Shown: positions 1 through 8,194, counted from the first letter of the stretch. The stretch: 64,000 bases of DNA from Magnetospirillum sp. XM-1 (GCF_001511835.1 NZ_LN997848.1:1736001-1800000), one strand, 5' to 3'. Notes: generated by a model not told the origin, from the letters alone. Numbers and translations: made by a program.

Positions 1-2111
1 CGGATGCAGCTATCAGCCCAGGACTTGATGGACGACGCGGCTTCTTCGGTCATCTCCAACTTGGCGGCGGTGACGGGAGCGGCGCCTTGAGCGTTGAACC
101 GGCTCAGATCGCGCTGCCGCAGCCACCCAGCCACCAGATGACTATTGGCGTCAATCCAGTCCGCCAGGGGCTTGTAGTAGTCCTTGCCGTCCGGGTGGCT
201 CGGCTTCTCGATCCAGCTCACGAAGTAGCGGCGGTCGCCGTCCTCCAGGGCCAGGGCGTCGCGGTGGTTGGTCAGGAAGATAAAGGACGTCACGTTGGGG
301 TGCTGGATGGGATCGCGGCCCTTGCGCTCGATCTCCACATAATCGGGCGGCGCGGTGATGTGCTGCTTGAGCATGTCGTAGATGCCCTTGCGCTCGAAGC
401 TGTGGATTTCCTCGAAGACCGTGAGCTGTGAGCACCAAGCCCAGGTGTTGAAGCGGCTTTCCAGGCTCTTGGCGGGCACCGTCTGGTAATTGCGCTGCCC
501 GAGGGCGTTCTGGAGGGGGCGGATCAGCAGGCCCTTGCCCACGCCGAACGCGTCCGAACCCAGGACCACGGCCCAGTTGGGTTTGCTGCCGCCCAGGACG
601 CAGGCCATCCAGTCCATGATGGTATCGCGCTCCATCTGGTCCGGGACGAGATACTCGGCCAGATCGAGCCAGGGCTTGATGTCCGCGTCCGAAACCCCGA
701 CCGCTGCCCTCAGAGGTCCGGGCCGCCAGAGGTTCACGGCGCGCTCGCCGTCCTCGGTCAGCATCGGGCCCTGCCCCGGACGGTAGGTTATTCGCTGGAC
801 GTAATTGCGGACCGCCGCCGGCAGGCGGTGATACTGCCCGGAGGCGCTGTTGGCCTTGGAGGCGAAGCTCCCAATGTTGGAGTGGCGCTTGTTGAGCATT
901 CCGTCCGTCAGCATCGCGCCCGTCTCCAGGTCGATGAAGCGTTCGTCGAACTCGAAGTAGGCGTAGCGGCGGACCAGCATGTCGATGGCACTGCCGTCTG
1001 CCGCGTCCTCACCCGCGCCGCCGGACCCACCGGGCCCCGTCTCCACAGGCTCGAAATCATCCTGGGCGGAACAATACCCGTGCTCGTCCGCTGTCTTGGA
1101 GAGATAACCCCAGCCCAGCGAAGTCTCACGGAAGCTGTCCCACTTTTCGCGGACGGTGTCCGGATCGTTGTCCGGCCAGCCCAGGGCCCACTCCTCCAGA
1201 TCGGGATAGAACTCTTCGTCGCCGCCCACGGACGCCTTGAAGGATGCCACAAGCTGGTAGAAGCCCTCGTAGTCCGAAATGCTCTCACAGGGGATGGACT
1301 TCAAAGCCCGGACGGCGGCGTCGGGGCTGGGGGCGCGCAGGGCGCCGTCGATCACCGGGACGCGCTCAAGCGTCGAGGCGCTGCCACCGGACGACGAAGA
1401 GACTTCCCCGCCGAACATATCGACCACGGACCCGATGGCGGCCCAGAGTTCCTCGATGTCACCGGGTGCCAGCGGCACCAGACCGTCCGATGTCAGGGAC
1501 GCGGGTGAAATATCATCCCGCCAGTGGTAGGGCTTTCCGGACTTGTGGAGGCCCTCGGCGATGAACTGCTGCCCGTGGCCCAACAGCTCCACGGCGTGCT
1601 TGGGCTTTTCGTCCGGACTTTCGCCCGGCAGCCGAAAAGCCAAGCGGCGCTTGGGGGTGGGTGTGGTGGTGCGGGCCAACAGCAGGCGCTTGGCCACGTC
1701 CGGATTGCCGAACCGGACGGGCGGGGCCGGGAACAGCCCCATGCCGTAGGCTTCGGCGTATTCCAGGACGGCGCGCTCCAGCGCGGCGGCCAGGGCGTCG
1801 TCCAGCACATCAATGTCGAAGGCCACCAGATTGTGGCAGTTGAGCCCGAGGCCCGCGCCCCAGGCCGCGAAGCGGCTCAGATCGGACTGGGTGGATCGGT
1901 GGTTGACCCAGTCGCCCAGGCCGACCCAGCCGGACGGCGTCTTGCGTCCGGGGACTTTCCCGATGTTCTCGGGCGGCAGGTTGGAAGTGGGGGAGAGCTT
2001 GGCGCCCGGCGGGATGATGGGCAGGATGCTGTCCATGAAACCGGACGCGGCATAGTTCAAGAAGGTCTGTTCAGAGACAGAGACGGCGGGGGAGACGCAT
2101 TGCGTCGTCAT
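1..2111 (-). CDS. Phage Prim-Pol / helicase fusion (partial, 3' end outside window)
   Basis: The frame is open from the start codon to the window edge, giving 703 codons with the C-terminus missing. The N-terminal ~250 residues resemble a bifunctional primase-polymerase (AEP) domain, with an acidic pair in the segment VAFDIDVLDD. About residue 500 there is a phage/plasmid helicase-type ATPase: Walker A in GSDAFGVGKG, then a Walker B-like stretch ending TVFEEIHSF and a sensor-like FLTNHRDAL. Proteins of this build prime and unwind DNA at phage origins. I chose ATG 2111 because GGAG lies 8 bases upstream. An in-frame ATG at 2147 has no Shine-Dalgarno but follows the repeated leader element directly. 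It is the last gene of the leftward early operon that fits in the window. Assignment to a primase-helicase is firm; the exact family is not. Confidence 0.85.
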   Translation of the reverse strand, partial: MTTQCVSPAVSVSEQTFLNYAASGFMDSILPIIPPGAKLSPTSNLPPENIGKVPGRKTPSGWVGLGDWVNHRSTQSDLSRFAAWGAGLGLNCHNLVAFDIDVLDDALAAALERAVLEYAEAYGMGLFPAPPVRFGNPDVAKRLLLARTTTPTPKRRLAFRLPGESPDEKPKHAVELLGHGQQFIAEGLHKSGKPYHWRDDISPASLTSDGLVPLAPGDIEELWAAIGSVVDMFGGEVSSSSGGSASTLERVPVIDGALRAPSPDAAVRALKSIPCESISDYEGFYQLVASFKASVGGDEEFYPDLEEWALGWPDNDPDTVREKWDSFRETSLGWGYLSKTADEHGYCSAQDDFEPVETGPGGSGGAGEDAADGSAIDMLVRRYAYFEFDERFIDLETGAMLTDGMLNKRHSNIGSFASKANSASGQYHRLPAAVRNYVQRITYRPGQGPMLTEDGERAVNLWRPGPLRAAVGVSDADIKPWLDLAEYLVPDQMERDTIMDWMACVLGGSKPNWAVVLGSDAFGVGKGLLIRPLQNALGQRNYQTVPAKSLESRFNTWAWCSQLTVFEEIHSFERKGIYDMLKQHITAPPDYVEIERKGRDPIQHPNVTSFIFLTNHRDALALEDGDRRYFVSWIEKPSHPDGKDYYKPLADWIDANSHLVAGWLRQRDLSRFNAQGAAPVTAAKLEMTEEAASSIKSWADSCI

Positions 2112-2165
2112 GTTGGTACTCCGTGGGTGGTGATGCTCGTATGGCATGGTCTGTTTCGTCCGGCG

Positions 2166-2270
2166 TCAAATCGGACTGGGGGCGATAAGCGAAACCACCG
2201 CCCGGACGGAAGCCCAGACGGCGGCGAGGTACAGCGCCAGGATGGTCAGACGGGGGAGGATGTCGCACAT
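2166..2270 (-). CDS. 34-residue single-span membrane peptide (phage)
   Basis: A tiny frame of 34 codons begins at an ATG that shares its A with the stop codon of the preceding gene (TAATG). That arrangement usually means translational coupling. The peptide is mostly one hydrophobic stretch (about residues 5-30) with two arginines and a tryptophan, so it could be a single-pass inner-membrane peptide. No family is recognised. Its stop codon lies in the repeated leader element that precedes the primase gene. A real product is supported only by the coupling and the hydrophobic pattern. Confidence 0.45.
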   Translation of the reverse strand: MCDILPRLTILALYLAAVWASVRAVVSLIAPSPI

Positions 2271-2503
2271 TACAGCTTCTCCACCTCGGCGCGGATGGCG
2301 TCCGCTAATATTTTCCCAATCCACACAGACACTTCAACGACGTGTCTGGGGTATGTTTCTGAATTAAGATTGCCACCACAAGCAATCTCCGCAGCACGCT
2401 CCAGGCCAGCGGCGTAGGCGGCGCGGAGGGCGTCGGCAATGCTCTCGCTGTTGCTGTATGGAACGTCGAGTTCCCCGGCCATCTTCTCAAAATCAGGCTT
2501 CAT
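2270..2503 (-). CDS. Small phage protein of unknown function (77 aa)
   Basis: This 77-residue protein begins MKPDFEKMAGELD and is largely helical by eye. It has alanine-rich segments (ADALRAAYAAGLERAAE) and a charged end. The ATG at 2503 shares its A with the stop codon of the upstream gene, and GGGAGG lies just upstream. An adjoining GTG at 2506 is the alternative start. I recognise no domain. The position between two coupled unknown genes says only that it belongs to the phage early operon. Confidence 0.65.
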   Translation of the reverse strand: MKPDFEKMAGELDVPYSNSESIADALRAAYAAGLERAAEIACGGNLNSETYPRHVVEVSVWIGKILADAIRAEVEKL

Positions 2504-3030
2504 CACTCACCTCCCTCGGCCCGTGCCGCTGCGATGGCGGCTTGGTGGCGGTTATGCTCCTCAACATCTGCCACAGCGCATGAAATCGGCAGAGCCTCAT
2601 ACGCCCACAGCAGAGCAGCCCGTGCGGCGGCGAGGTCGGCCTCGGCTTTCTCGGCACGCAACTGCGCCTCCAGCTTGGCGTTAACCTCTCGGATCAACGC
2701 TTCGCCTTGGCCCTTGTAATCGGCCACCAGCGCCTTCACAGCTTTGGGCAGGCAGGCCCGCAAGGGTTCGGGCACCACGTTGCCATCGTCCTGGGTGTAC
2801 ATGGTCGGGCCAAGAAGCGGGGCCACCTCGTCGATCAGGTCGGTGTAGTAGAGTTCGTTGCGGCAATGTTGGTTCGCTGTGTCCTTCCACCCGTCCCGCT
2901 CAGCCACCAGTTCCTTGATGGCGGCGGCGGCGTCAAGGCATGCAGGGTCTACGGTAGTGCCATTCGACATCCACCTTCCCGCAGGATACGGGGTTTCCAG
3001 CCGCCGGATCAGATCAGCGTGGTCAGTCAT
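2503..3030 (-). CDS. Phage protein of unknown function with C-terminal coiled coil (175 aa)
   Basis: The frame is open from 3087, but the start at 3030 (MTDHADLIRRLE) has GGGAG 8 bases upstream and overlaps the end of the preceding gene by 8 bases, so I use it. The N-terminal part resembles the many phage proteins that begin with a short helix and a GRWM...DPACLDAAAAI pattern. Residues ~95-145 are heptad-like and rich in Ala, Glu, Lys and Arg, so a coiled coil is likely. Function unknown. The pattern is common in siphophage accessory genes, but I cannot name the family. Confidence 0.7.
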   Translation of the reverse strand: MTDHADLIRRLETPYPAGRWMSNGTTVDPACLDAAAAIKELVAERDGWKDTANQHCRNELYYTDLIDEVAPLLGPTMYTQDDGNVVPEPLRACLPKAVKALVADYKGQGEALIREVNAKLEAQLRAEKAEADLAAARAALLWAYEALPISCAVADVEEHNRHQAAIAAARAEGGE

Positions 3031-3982
3031 GGCGGGGCTCCCAATAGCTTTTGAATGGCTTGCGTCGGGTGTTACCCGCGCAGACATTGCACGGCTCGTC
3101 AGCGTGGTAGATGTGGTTGAACCGGCACGTCGTGCAGTTCTTCACCGGCTCGGCAGGGACTTGCTTGGACTGGTAGGCGCGGACGGCTTCCCACAATGCC
3201 GCGCTTTTCTGCCCCTCGGGTCGGTGCTTGACACCAGAGAAACGGTCCACCGCAGCGTCCACCACGGGCTTCATCGCTTGGATGCGCTCAAGGTGGTCAA
3301 GGATGCTGTCGTTGCGCTTGTCCACCTCGGCATGCAATTCCTTGACGGCTGCGTGATGCAGGGCGCACCACTCGCGCTCGACTTCTTGCAGCCGTTCCAC
3401 CTCGTCCTTCAACGCCTCAGTCTCGTTGATGCGCCGCCTGTCCAAAGTTTTGCTTACGGTGCGGCATCGGATTTCCCATTCGGATTTCCAGTCATCCACC
3501 TCAGCCTGGAGGGCTTCGGCCTTCGTGCGCCATTCATCGGCAGCCTTGACAGCCTTCTCCACGCAGACTTCGCAGACACCATAGCGCGTCGGGTCTTCCT
3601 CTTCCGACGCTTCGCTGGGCACCGGGCTGCCGTCGCTCATCCAGGCGACCTTGCAGATAGCCAGAGGTTCGCGCATCGTCACCGACTCACGCGCATCGTC
3701 TTCGGAGGTGAAGACTGAACTCGACGCGCTAGGCCACTGTCCGTCATTGGCGTAGAGCTTGACCCAGCCTTCCATCAGCACCGGCTTGGGCTTGGGCGGC
3801 ACGCTGCGGAGGGCAGGAAGGGCTGTCGGACAGGCTTCCCCGTTCAAGTCGTAGAAATAGACGTTGCCGTCAGGAAATTCGACGATAACAGGGAGCCTAA
3901 ATTTTCCATCAGTCGCCAGCACCCGCACAGGGCGCGGCGGGTCTTCGGTTGTTTCGATTTCTTTCGACCAATCTATGGTCAT
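3023..3982 (-). CDS. Phage protein with Cys-pair (zinc-ribbon-like) C-terminus
   Basis: A 319-residue protein with a mixed N-terminal part, a long charged helical middle (about residues 145-240, probable coiled coil) and cysteine pairs: CEVC near 135 and, close to the C-terminus, CTTC followed by CNVC and the ending YWEPRHD. The C-terminal pairs look like a small zinc ribbon. Similar tails ending in YWEP occur on many prophage proteins of unknown role. The start at 3982 overlaps the preceding gene by four bases (ATGA), and the end overlaps the next gene by eight, so it is embedded in the operon. Function unknown. Confidence 0.75.
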   Translation of the reverse strand: MTIDWSKEIETTEDPPRPVRVLATDGKFRLPVIVEFPDGNVYFYDLNGEACPTALPALRSVPPKPKPVLMEGWVKLYANDGQWPSASSSVFTSEDDARESVTMREPLAICKVAWMSDGSPVPSEASEEEDPTRYGVCEVCVEKAVKAADEWRTKAEALQAEVDDWKSEWEIRCRTVSKTLDRRRINETEALKDEVERLQEVEREWCALHHAAVKELHAEVDKRNDSILDHLERIQAMKPVVDAAVDRFSGVKHRPEGQKSAALWEAVRAYQSKQVPAEPVKNCTTCRFNHIYHADEPCNVCAGNTRRKPFKSYWEPRHD

Positions 3983-4161
3983 CGCGGGGTCATCCTTCTC
4001 ACTTCACCGATCAGCACCATGAACGTCGGGAGCTGCCCCCGGAGTGGCCACAGGCTGGCGATGTATTCGTTGGTCCAGATCATCTTGTAGATGAAGTAGG
4101 GCCGTCCGGACCCGGCGTTGCCGGCGACCGCCAGCTCGAAGGCTTCGTCATAATTCATCAT
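3979..4161 (-). CDS. Small phage protein of unknown function (60 aa)
   Basis: A 60-residue protein starts at tandem ATG codons (MMNYDEAFELAV). The leader just upstream contains GGACGAAACC, one of the repeated start-associated elements. Aromatic residues and a short hydrophobic segment (PTFMVLIGEVRR) are present. No domain is recognised. The stop overlaps the next start as ATGA. It is the first gene after the pentanucleotide repeat tract in the direction of transcription. Confidence 0.65.
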   Translation of the reverse strand: MMNYDEAFELAVAGNAGSGRPYFIYKMIWTNEYIASLWPLRGQLPTFMVLIGEVRRMTPR

Positions 4162-4472
4162 GGTTTCGTCCTGTGGTGTCGGTCGTTAAATCGGTCGGGT
4201 TTTTATCGACGTCCCGCCGTCCCTTGCCACGCCACGCCAAGCCCAGCCGCGCCACGCCTTGCCGTGTTCCTCGCCGCACCACGCCTGGCCGAGCCGCGCC
4301 TAGCCTGACCCTGCTCCTAGCCGAGCCCTGCCGAGCCCCGCCTAGCCGTGATCCTCGCCGTGCCTTGCCGCGCCAGGCCCTGCCCCGCCGCGCTCCTTGC
4401 CGAGCCCGGCCTAGCCGAGCCACGCCGTGCCTTTCCATGTTCCATGGAGATACGCACGGCGCGCTCGCGGCC
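4162..4472. repeat. Imperfect pentanucleotide repeat tract (about 45 units) in a phage intergenic gap
   Basis: Between two leftward phage genes is a 311-base gap. About 4,212 to 4,434 is built of five-base units of the form NNGCC on the + strand (NNGGC in register on the coding strand), with the two variable positions drifting and several register slips. No five-base unit is a clean tandem copy for long, so the tract is degenerate rather than freshly expanded. The remaining ~50 bases next to the 60-aa gene carry the repeated leader element. A 96-codon frame crosses the tract on the minus strand. It has no convincing ribosome binding site, and its peptide is a low-complexity Arg/Gly/Ala product of the repeat. 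Confidence 0.85.
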
Positions 4473-5141
4473 TTAGACGGCGGACAGGCTGGCGGTGAAC
4501 TTGCCGAACGACCCCGACGACTGCGGGGACGAAGGCCGCCAGTCGCCCAGTCCGCAATAAGCCCCAGCCTGCTCGAAGATGCGCGTCAGGACCGGCAGTG
4601 TCAGTCCGGACGTTTCGTCGTCGAACACGGTGAAGCTGCCGCTGGCCTCCCAGGTCCGCAGCATCGGACGGACGCGGACGTGCTTATTCGAGTTAACCTT
4701 GGCGCGCTTGATGAACAGCTCGAAACCGGCGGCCTCGACCTCGTCGATATGCCGGGCGAAGTCGTTCTCGCCCATCAGCCCGGACCACAGCGCCTTGAAG
4801 TCGATGGTCTTCCCGTTGACCCGCAAGTCCCACTGCTGCTGGTCGATGGCGAGCCCGGCCTGGGACTGCTTCTTGTAGGTCGCCTTGCCCTTCGACGGCA
4901 CCTTAGTCGCGCCCTCGCGGATGCAGGTCATCAGGTTATCGGACGGGATGCCCAGGACGCGGGTGTCGTGGTAGGCGTAGCCCATCCAGGTCCAGGCGGG
5001 GGAGCGGTCGTCGCCCTTGGTGGACAGCTCCTTGTTGGCGGGGTCTTTCTGCCACGCCTTAATCTTCTCGCCAAAGGACAGGTTGTCTTGGTGCATCAGC
5101 AGGGGGGTCAGCCCAGTCAGGGTCACGTTGTACTGCTTCAT
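4473..5141 (-). CDS. Phage protein with RAMP-like end motifs (222 aa)
   Basis: The frame runs from 5435, but the credible start is ATG 5141 (MKQYNVTLTGLTPLL), with GAGGAG upstream. The N-terminus is a beta strand followed by GLTPLLMHQD. The C-terminal part contains a glycine-rich GLGDWRPSSP...GSFGKF segment. Both features recall RAMP-fold proteins (Cas5/6/7 relatives), which open with a similar strand and carry a Gly-rich loop near the end. This is pattern resemblance only. Proteins starting this way are frequent in prophages and are normally left unnamed. It lies upstream of the repeat tract and downstream of a 155-residue unknown gene. Confidence 0.75.
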   Translation of the reverse strand: MKQYNVTLTGLTPLLMHQDNLSFGEKIKAWQKDPANKELSTKGDDRSPAWTWMGYAYHDTRVLGIPSDNLMTCIREGATKVPSKGKATYKKQSQAGLAIDQQQWDLRVNGKTIDFKALWSGLMGENDFARHIDEVEAAGFELFIKRAKVNSNKHVRVRPMLRTWEASGSFTVFDDETSGLTLPVLTRIFEQAGAYCGLGDWRPSSPQSSGSFGKFTASLSAV

Positions 5142-5146
5142 GGCGG

Positions 5147-5614
5147 TTACTCCTCGATGGACGGCAGAGCCGTCTTGCTGCGGGTGTTTGCGGTGGAAAT
5201 CAGGGCGGCGCTGTTGCGCTGGACCCACATCAGCCGGTCGCGTTCTTCCTGGCTGATCTCGGTGACGGACACTCGTCCGGAAAGGGAATAGGAACGGCGG
5301 GCCGCCTTCACGGCGCTGCCCAGCTTGGCCACGCTGGCGTCCAGCTTCTCCGAGGCGCTCAACACCTTGAAGCCGACACCCTTCTCGACGCCGATAACGA
5401 GGCTGTCCGTCTCGGCCTCCACACGGCGGCGCCATCTCCAGGTGACGGTCCGGAAACGCTTGGAGTTGACAGAGACGCCGAGGAGCCCGGCGACATCGTG
5501 GTACGGAATGACCATGCCGACGGGCAGGTCCGCTTCGGGGTAGGCTTCCCGGATCGCCCGAACGTCCGGATCGGTGGGGACGCCCCCAAAAAACACGCTG
5601 TCTCGCTTTGCCAT
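5147..5614 (-). CDS. Phage protein of unknown function (155 aa)
   Basis: Start taken at ATG 5614 (MAKRDSVFFGG), which has AGGAG in the leader and the repeated start-associated element just before it; the frame extends further upstream but overlaps the polymerase gene. The middle holds a basic, Trp-rich stretch (TVTWRWRRRVEAE) that could contact nucleic acid, and PYHDVAGLLGV resembles a short helix-turn-helix-like segment. No named family. It sits five bases upstream of the RAMP-like gene and just downstream of the DNA polymerase gene, so it may serve phage replication. Confidence 0.7.
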   Translation of the reverse strand: MAKRDSVFFGGVPTDPDVRAIREAYPEADLPVGMVIPYHDVAGLLGVSVNSKRFRTVTWRWRRRVEAETDSLVIGVEKGVGFKVLSASEKLDASVAKLGSAVKAARRSYSLSGRVSVTEISQEERDRLMWVQRNSAALISTANTRSKTALPSIEE

Positions 5615-5649
5615 ACTGGTTCTCCTGTTTCGTGGTGAGTTAAAACGGA

Positions 5650-7653
5650 CTATTTCCTGTACCTCTTCCCGCGCCACCCCTCGGCGGCCACGGGCAACAC
5701 GCGCCCGACCTGCGCCCACGCCGGGACTTCCGACATCAGGCGCTCCATTTCGGACACAGACCCCCAGCCCTCGGGGACTTCGGCGACGATCTCGTCGTGG
5801 ACGGTCAAGACGCTGCGGTAGCCGGCGGCCTCCAGACGCAGCATGGCGGACGCCAGCAGGCACCGGGCCACCGCCTGGGTGATGTTCTCCACCAGCCTGC
5901 CCCCATAGGTCCGCTGGACGCCCCACTTCTTGGTGAGGCTGTTGACGCCCAGATAGGTCAGACCCTCCTTGCCGAAGAACTTCTCGTCCATCTCGATGCG
6001 GGGGCGGGCATACCAGAGCTTCCGCCCGGACGGCAGCAGGCAGCGGAGATACTTCCCGTCGAAGCCATAGGTGATGTGCCGGTGCTTCACGGGTTGGCCA
6101 GGGTTCCGGACGGCCTCGATGGCGGCGTCCTCAATGTCGTACCAGAAGGCCACGATCCGGTCGTTCTTCTCGCGGTATTTGGCTACCGCGAGCTTGGCCA
6201 GATCGTCGTCGATGCCGATGCCCTGCTTCTCGCAGGTGGCTTGGAACTTGGCGGCCCCCATCCCGTAGCCGCAGCCCAGCACTGCCGTCTTGCCAAGCTG
6301 GCGCTCGATGCCGTCCTTGGTGATTTCGGACGCGGGCTTGTCGTAGATGAAGCCGGCCATCTCTTCGTATATTTTGCCGCCGGACCGGAACAGCTCCACC
6401 AGATCGTTCTGGCCGGCCAGCCAAGCGACCACGCGCCCCTCGATGTTGGAGAAGTCGCAGGCCATAAGCTCCATGCCCTCCGGCGCCACGATGATGCCCC
6501 GCAGGCAGTCCGACACCACCGACATGGGCGGGCCCACCAGCAGGTCCACCAGCTCCGGGGAGTGGTCCGCGAACAGGCCCAGGGCGAACTCTTGCTGCTT
6601 GGGCTTGAGGGACGGACGCGGGAGGTTCTGGAGCTGGGCGCCCTGTCCGGACCACCGTCCGGTGGACGCGCCATGATAGAGAAGATTGGCGCGCATCCGG
6701 CCATCCGCGCAGGTCCGGCCAGCGAACGCTGCCAGCTTGGCCGTGGAACTCTTGGCCGCTTCCCGCCTGATTTCCAGGACGCGACGGGCTACCGGCGGCA
6801 TGGCGTTCGGATCGCCCATGACCACCAAGTCCTCGTCTTCCTCGATCAGGTCGCCCACCGTCTGCTTGTCCAGCTTCTCGGCCTGCACACCCTGCTCGCG
6901 CAGCCACGCCACCATCTTGGCCACCTGAGAAGCGGACGTGACGGCGTGCCGGGTGAGCTTGGCCAGCTCCTTGTTGAGCTTGGCGGCGGTGGCCTCGACC
7001 ACCACGCTGGCGGCCTTGACGGCGGCCATGTCCACCAGCACGCCCCGGTCGTTGAGCTTCTGGTCCAGCAGGTAGATAGCCCGCTCCTCGTCCGAGAGGG
7101 GCTTGAGCCTCTGCGTGAGGGCGCGCTCGACCTCAACGTCGATCTTGCAGTAGGCGATCAGCTTCTCCAGCTTCTCGGCGCTGTTCCACCAGATCGGGGC
7201 GTCGCCCGTCGCCCGGACGGCGGCGTTGTTCCGGGGCTTGCACATCTGGAGCATGACGCGGCGCCCAGCGTCGTCTTTCTGCACGTCCAGGCCCAGCGCC
7301 TTGGCGGCGTCTCCCAGGCCACGGGGCAGAGCCATAACGGACGCCATGGCCATGGTGCAGAAGAACTGCTCCAGCTTCGGGACCGGCCAGCCGTATTTCG
7401 GACCGAGGACGAACTCCCACAGGATGCGCTCGAAAGCGGCGTTGTGGGCGTAGATGGCGCCGCCGGCCAGGACGTGCTCCACGATCCGGGGCGGGCAGGG
7501 CTGCCCCTCGACCCAGACCTGCACCGGCTCGTCACCGAACGCATAGCAGGCGCACCAGACGGCGGTGGACGGGTCTTGCGCGTAGACGTAGACCCCGGTC
7601 TTCCGCAGGTCCACCGCGCCCCGCGTCTCGATGTCGAAGTGCAGGTGGATCAC
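5650..7653 (-). CDS. Phage DNA polymerase, family A, with 3'-5' exonuclease domain
   Basis: A 667-residue replicative polymerase. The N-terminal ~180 residues form a DnaQ-like proofreading exonuclease; its first motif is HFDIETRG, with Asp7 and Glu9. The C-terminal half has the family A polymerase signatures: motif A in DFSNIEGRVVAWL, the O-helix in RQLGKTAVLGCGYGMG and motif C in LTVHDEIVAEVP. The 5' nuclease domain of bacterial Pol I is absent, as in T7-like and prophage polymerases. I use the GTG start at 7653: its bases overlap the stop of the NUMOD4 gene (GTGA) and GAGG lies upstream. The longer frame to 7743 has no support. Neighbouring nuclease, SSB and helicase genes form the rest of a replication/recombination set. 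Confidence 0.93.
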   Translation of the reverse strand: MIHLHFDIETRGAVDLRKTGVYVYAQDPSTAVWCACYAFGDEPVQVWVEGQPCPPRIVEHVLAGGAIYAHNAAFERILWEFVLGPKYGWPVPKLEQFFCTMAMASVMALPRGLGDAAKALGLDVQKDDAGRRVMLQMCKPRNNAAVRATGDAPIWWNSAEKLEKLIAYCKIDVEVERALTQRLKPLSDEERAIYLLDQKLNDRGVLVDMAAVKAASVVVEATAAKLNKELAKLTRHAVTSASQVAKMVAWLREQGVQAEKLDKQTVGDLIEEDEDLVVMGDPNAMPPVARRVLEIRREAAKSSTAKLAAFAGRTCADGRMRANLLYHGASTGRWSGQGAQLQNLPRPSLKPKQQEFALGLFADHSPELVDLLVGPPMSVVSDCLRGIIVAPEGMELMACDFSNIEGRVVAWLAGQNDLVELFRSGGKIYEEMAGFIYDKPASEITKDGIERQLGKTAVLGCGYGMGAAKFQATCEKQGIGIDDDLAKLAVAKYREKNDRIVAFWYDIEDAAIEAVRNPGQPVKHRHITYGFDGKYLRCLLPSGRKLWYARPRIEMDEKFFGKEGLTYLGVNSLTKKWGVQRTYGGRLVENITQAVARCLLASAMLRLEAAGYRSVLTVHDEIVAEVPEGWGSVSEMERLMSEVPAWAQVGRVLPVAAEGWRGKRYRK

Positions 7654-7931
7654 TTCCACGGCGACACCTCTTCCAGCGGCGCCCCAAAGGTCAGCCGCCA
7701 CAAGGTGGTCACGTAGACGCAGCGCGACACCCCGCCCTTGCACAGGCGGTAGAGGGGCGTCTTATAGCGTCCGGCGCGGCCCCGCTTGAGCATCTTCTGC
7801 GGCATGATGCGGGTGACGCCGTTGGGGTGCTTGATGGTGCGACGGAGGGCTCGGCACCGGCCCTTGGACGAGAACTCGTAGTAGCCCTCGTAGCCTGGGA
7901 TCGTCACCCACTCTTCCTCGTTCGCGCTCAT
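7650..7931 (-). CDS. NUMOD4-domain protein without nuclease domain
   Basis: This 93-residue protein opens with WVTIPGYEGYYEFSSKGRCRAL, cut here to the motif core W-x3-GYEG-x-Y-x-x-S-x-x-GR. That core is the NUMOD4 motif found at the N-terminus of many HNH homing endonucleases. Residues 45-80 are basic. The HNH catalytic part that normally follows is missing, and the frame ends by overlapping the polymerase start. It is either a stand-alone DNA-binding relic or a domesticated modifier. The start ATG lies one base after the previous stop. Confidence 0.8.
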   Translation of the reverse strand: MSANEEEWVTIPGYEGYYEFSSKGRCRALRRTIKHPNGVTRIMPQKMLKRGRAGRYKTPLYRLCKGGVSRCVYVTTLWRLTFGAPLEEVSPWK

Positions 7932-7932
7932 G

Positions 7933-8130
7933 TCAAACGCTCTGCCGGAAAGAGTTGATGCAGTTCTCGGCGCTCTGGAGGTCCATCAACGCCTGGGCCT
8001 TGTCCTCCATCAGCGCCCGGACGCGCTTCAAGAAGCAAAACAGCTCCTGGCCTTCCAGGGTGCCGCGCAGCTCCAGATCGAGCAGGTAGTTGTCGTCGAT
8101 CTCGCGGTCAAAGTTAGGTGGGTATCCCAT
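7933..8130 (-). CDS. Small phage protein (65 aa)
   Basis: The frame is open further upstream, but ATG 8130 (MGYPPNFDREIDDN) has AGGAAA and the repeated leader element immediately upstream. The product is acidic and helical (EGQELFCFLKRVRALMEDKAQ), possibly a short coiled coil. No family is recognised. It lies between the SSB gene, from which a strong hairpin separates it, and the NUMOD4 gene. Confidence 0.65.
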   Translation of the reverse strand: MGYPPNFDREIDDNYLLDLELRGTLEGQELFCFLKRVRALMEDKAQALMDLQSAENCINSFRQSV

Positions 8131-8147
8131 TGTCCGTTTTCCTTTGT

Positions 8148-8186
8148 CGTCAAATCGGACGAAGGGGCGGCATCGCTGCCGCCCCG
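8148..8186 (-). terminator. GC-rich hairpin after the phage SSB gene (attenuator-like)
   Basis: A perfect nine-base-pair stem (GGGGCGGCA / TGCCGCCCC, 8164-8172 and 8177-8185) with a TCGC loop lies ten bases past the SSB stop. In the direction of transcription it is followed by TTCGTCCG and not by a run of T, so it may only slow polymerase or protect the 3' end of the SSB message. It would favour high SSB output relative to the downstream genes. Confidence 0.5.
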
Positions 8187-8194
8187 TGCCCGGT

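Noticed and set aside
4148..4438. 96-codon frame through the pentanucleotide tract
   Set aside because: No ribosome binding site and a low-complexity Arg/Gly/Ala product set by the repeat period; treated as non-coding.
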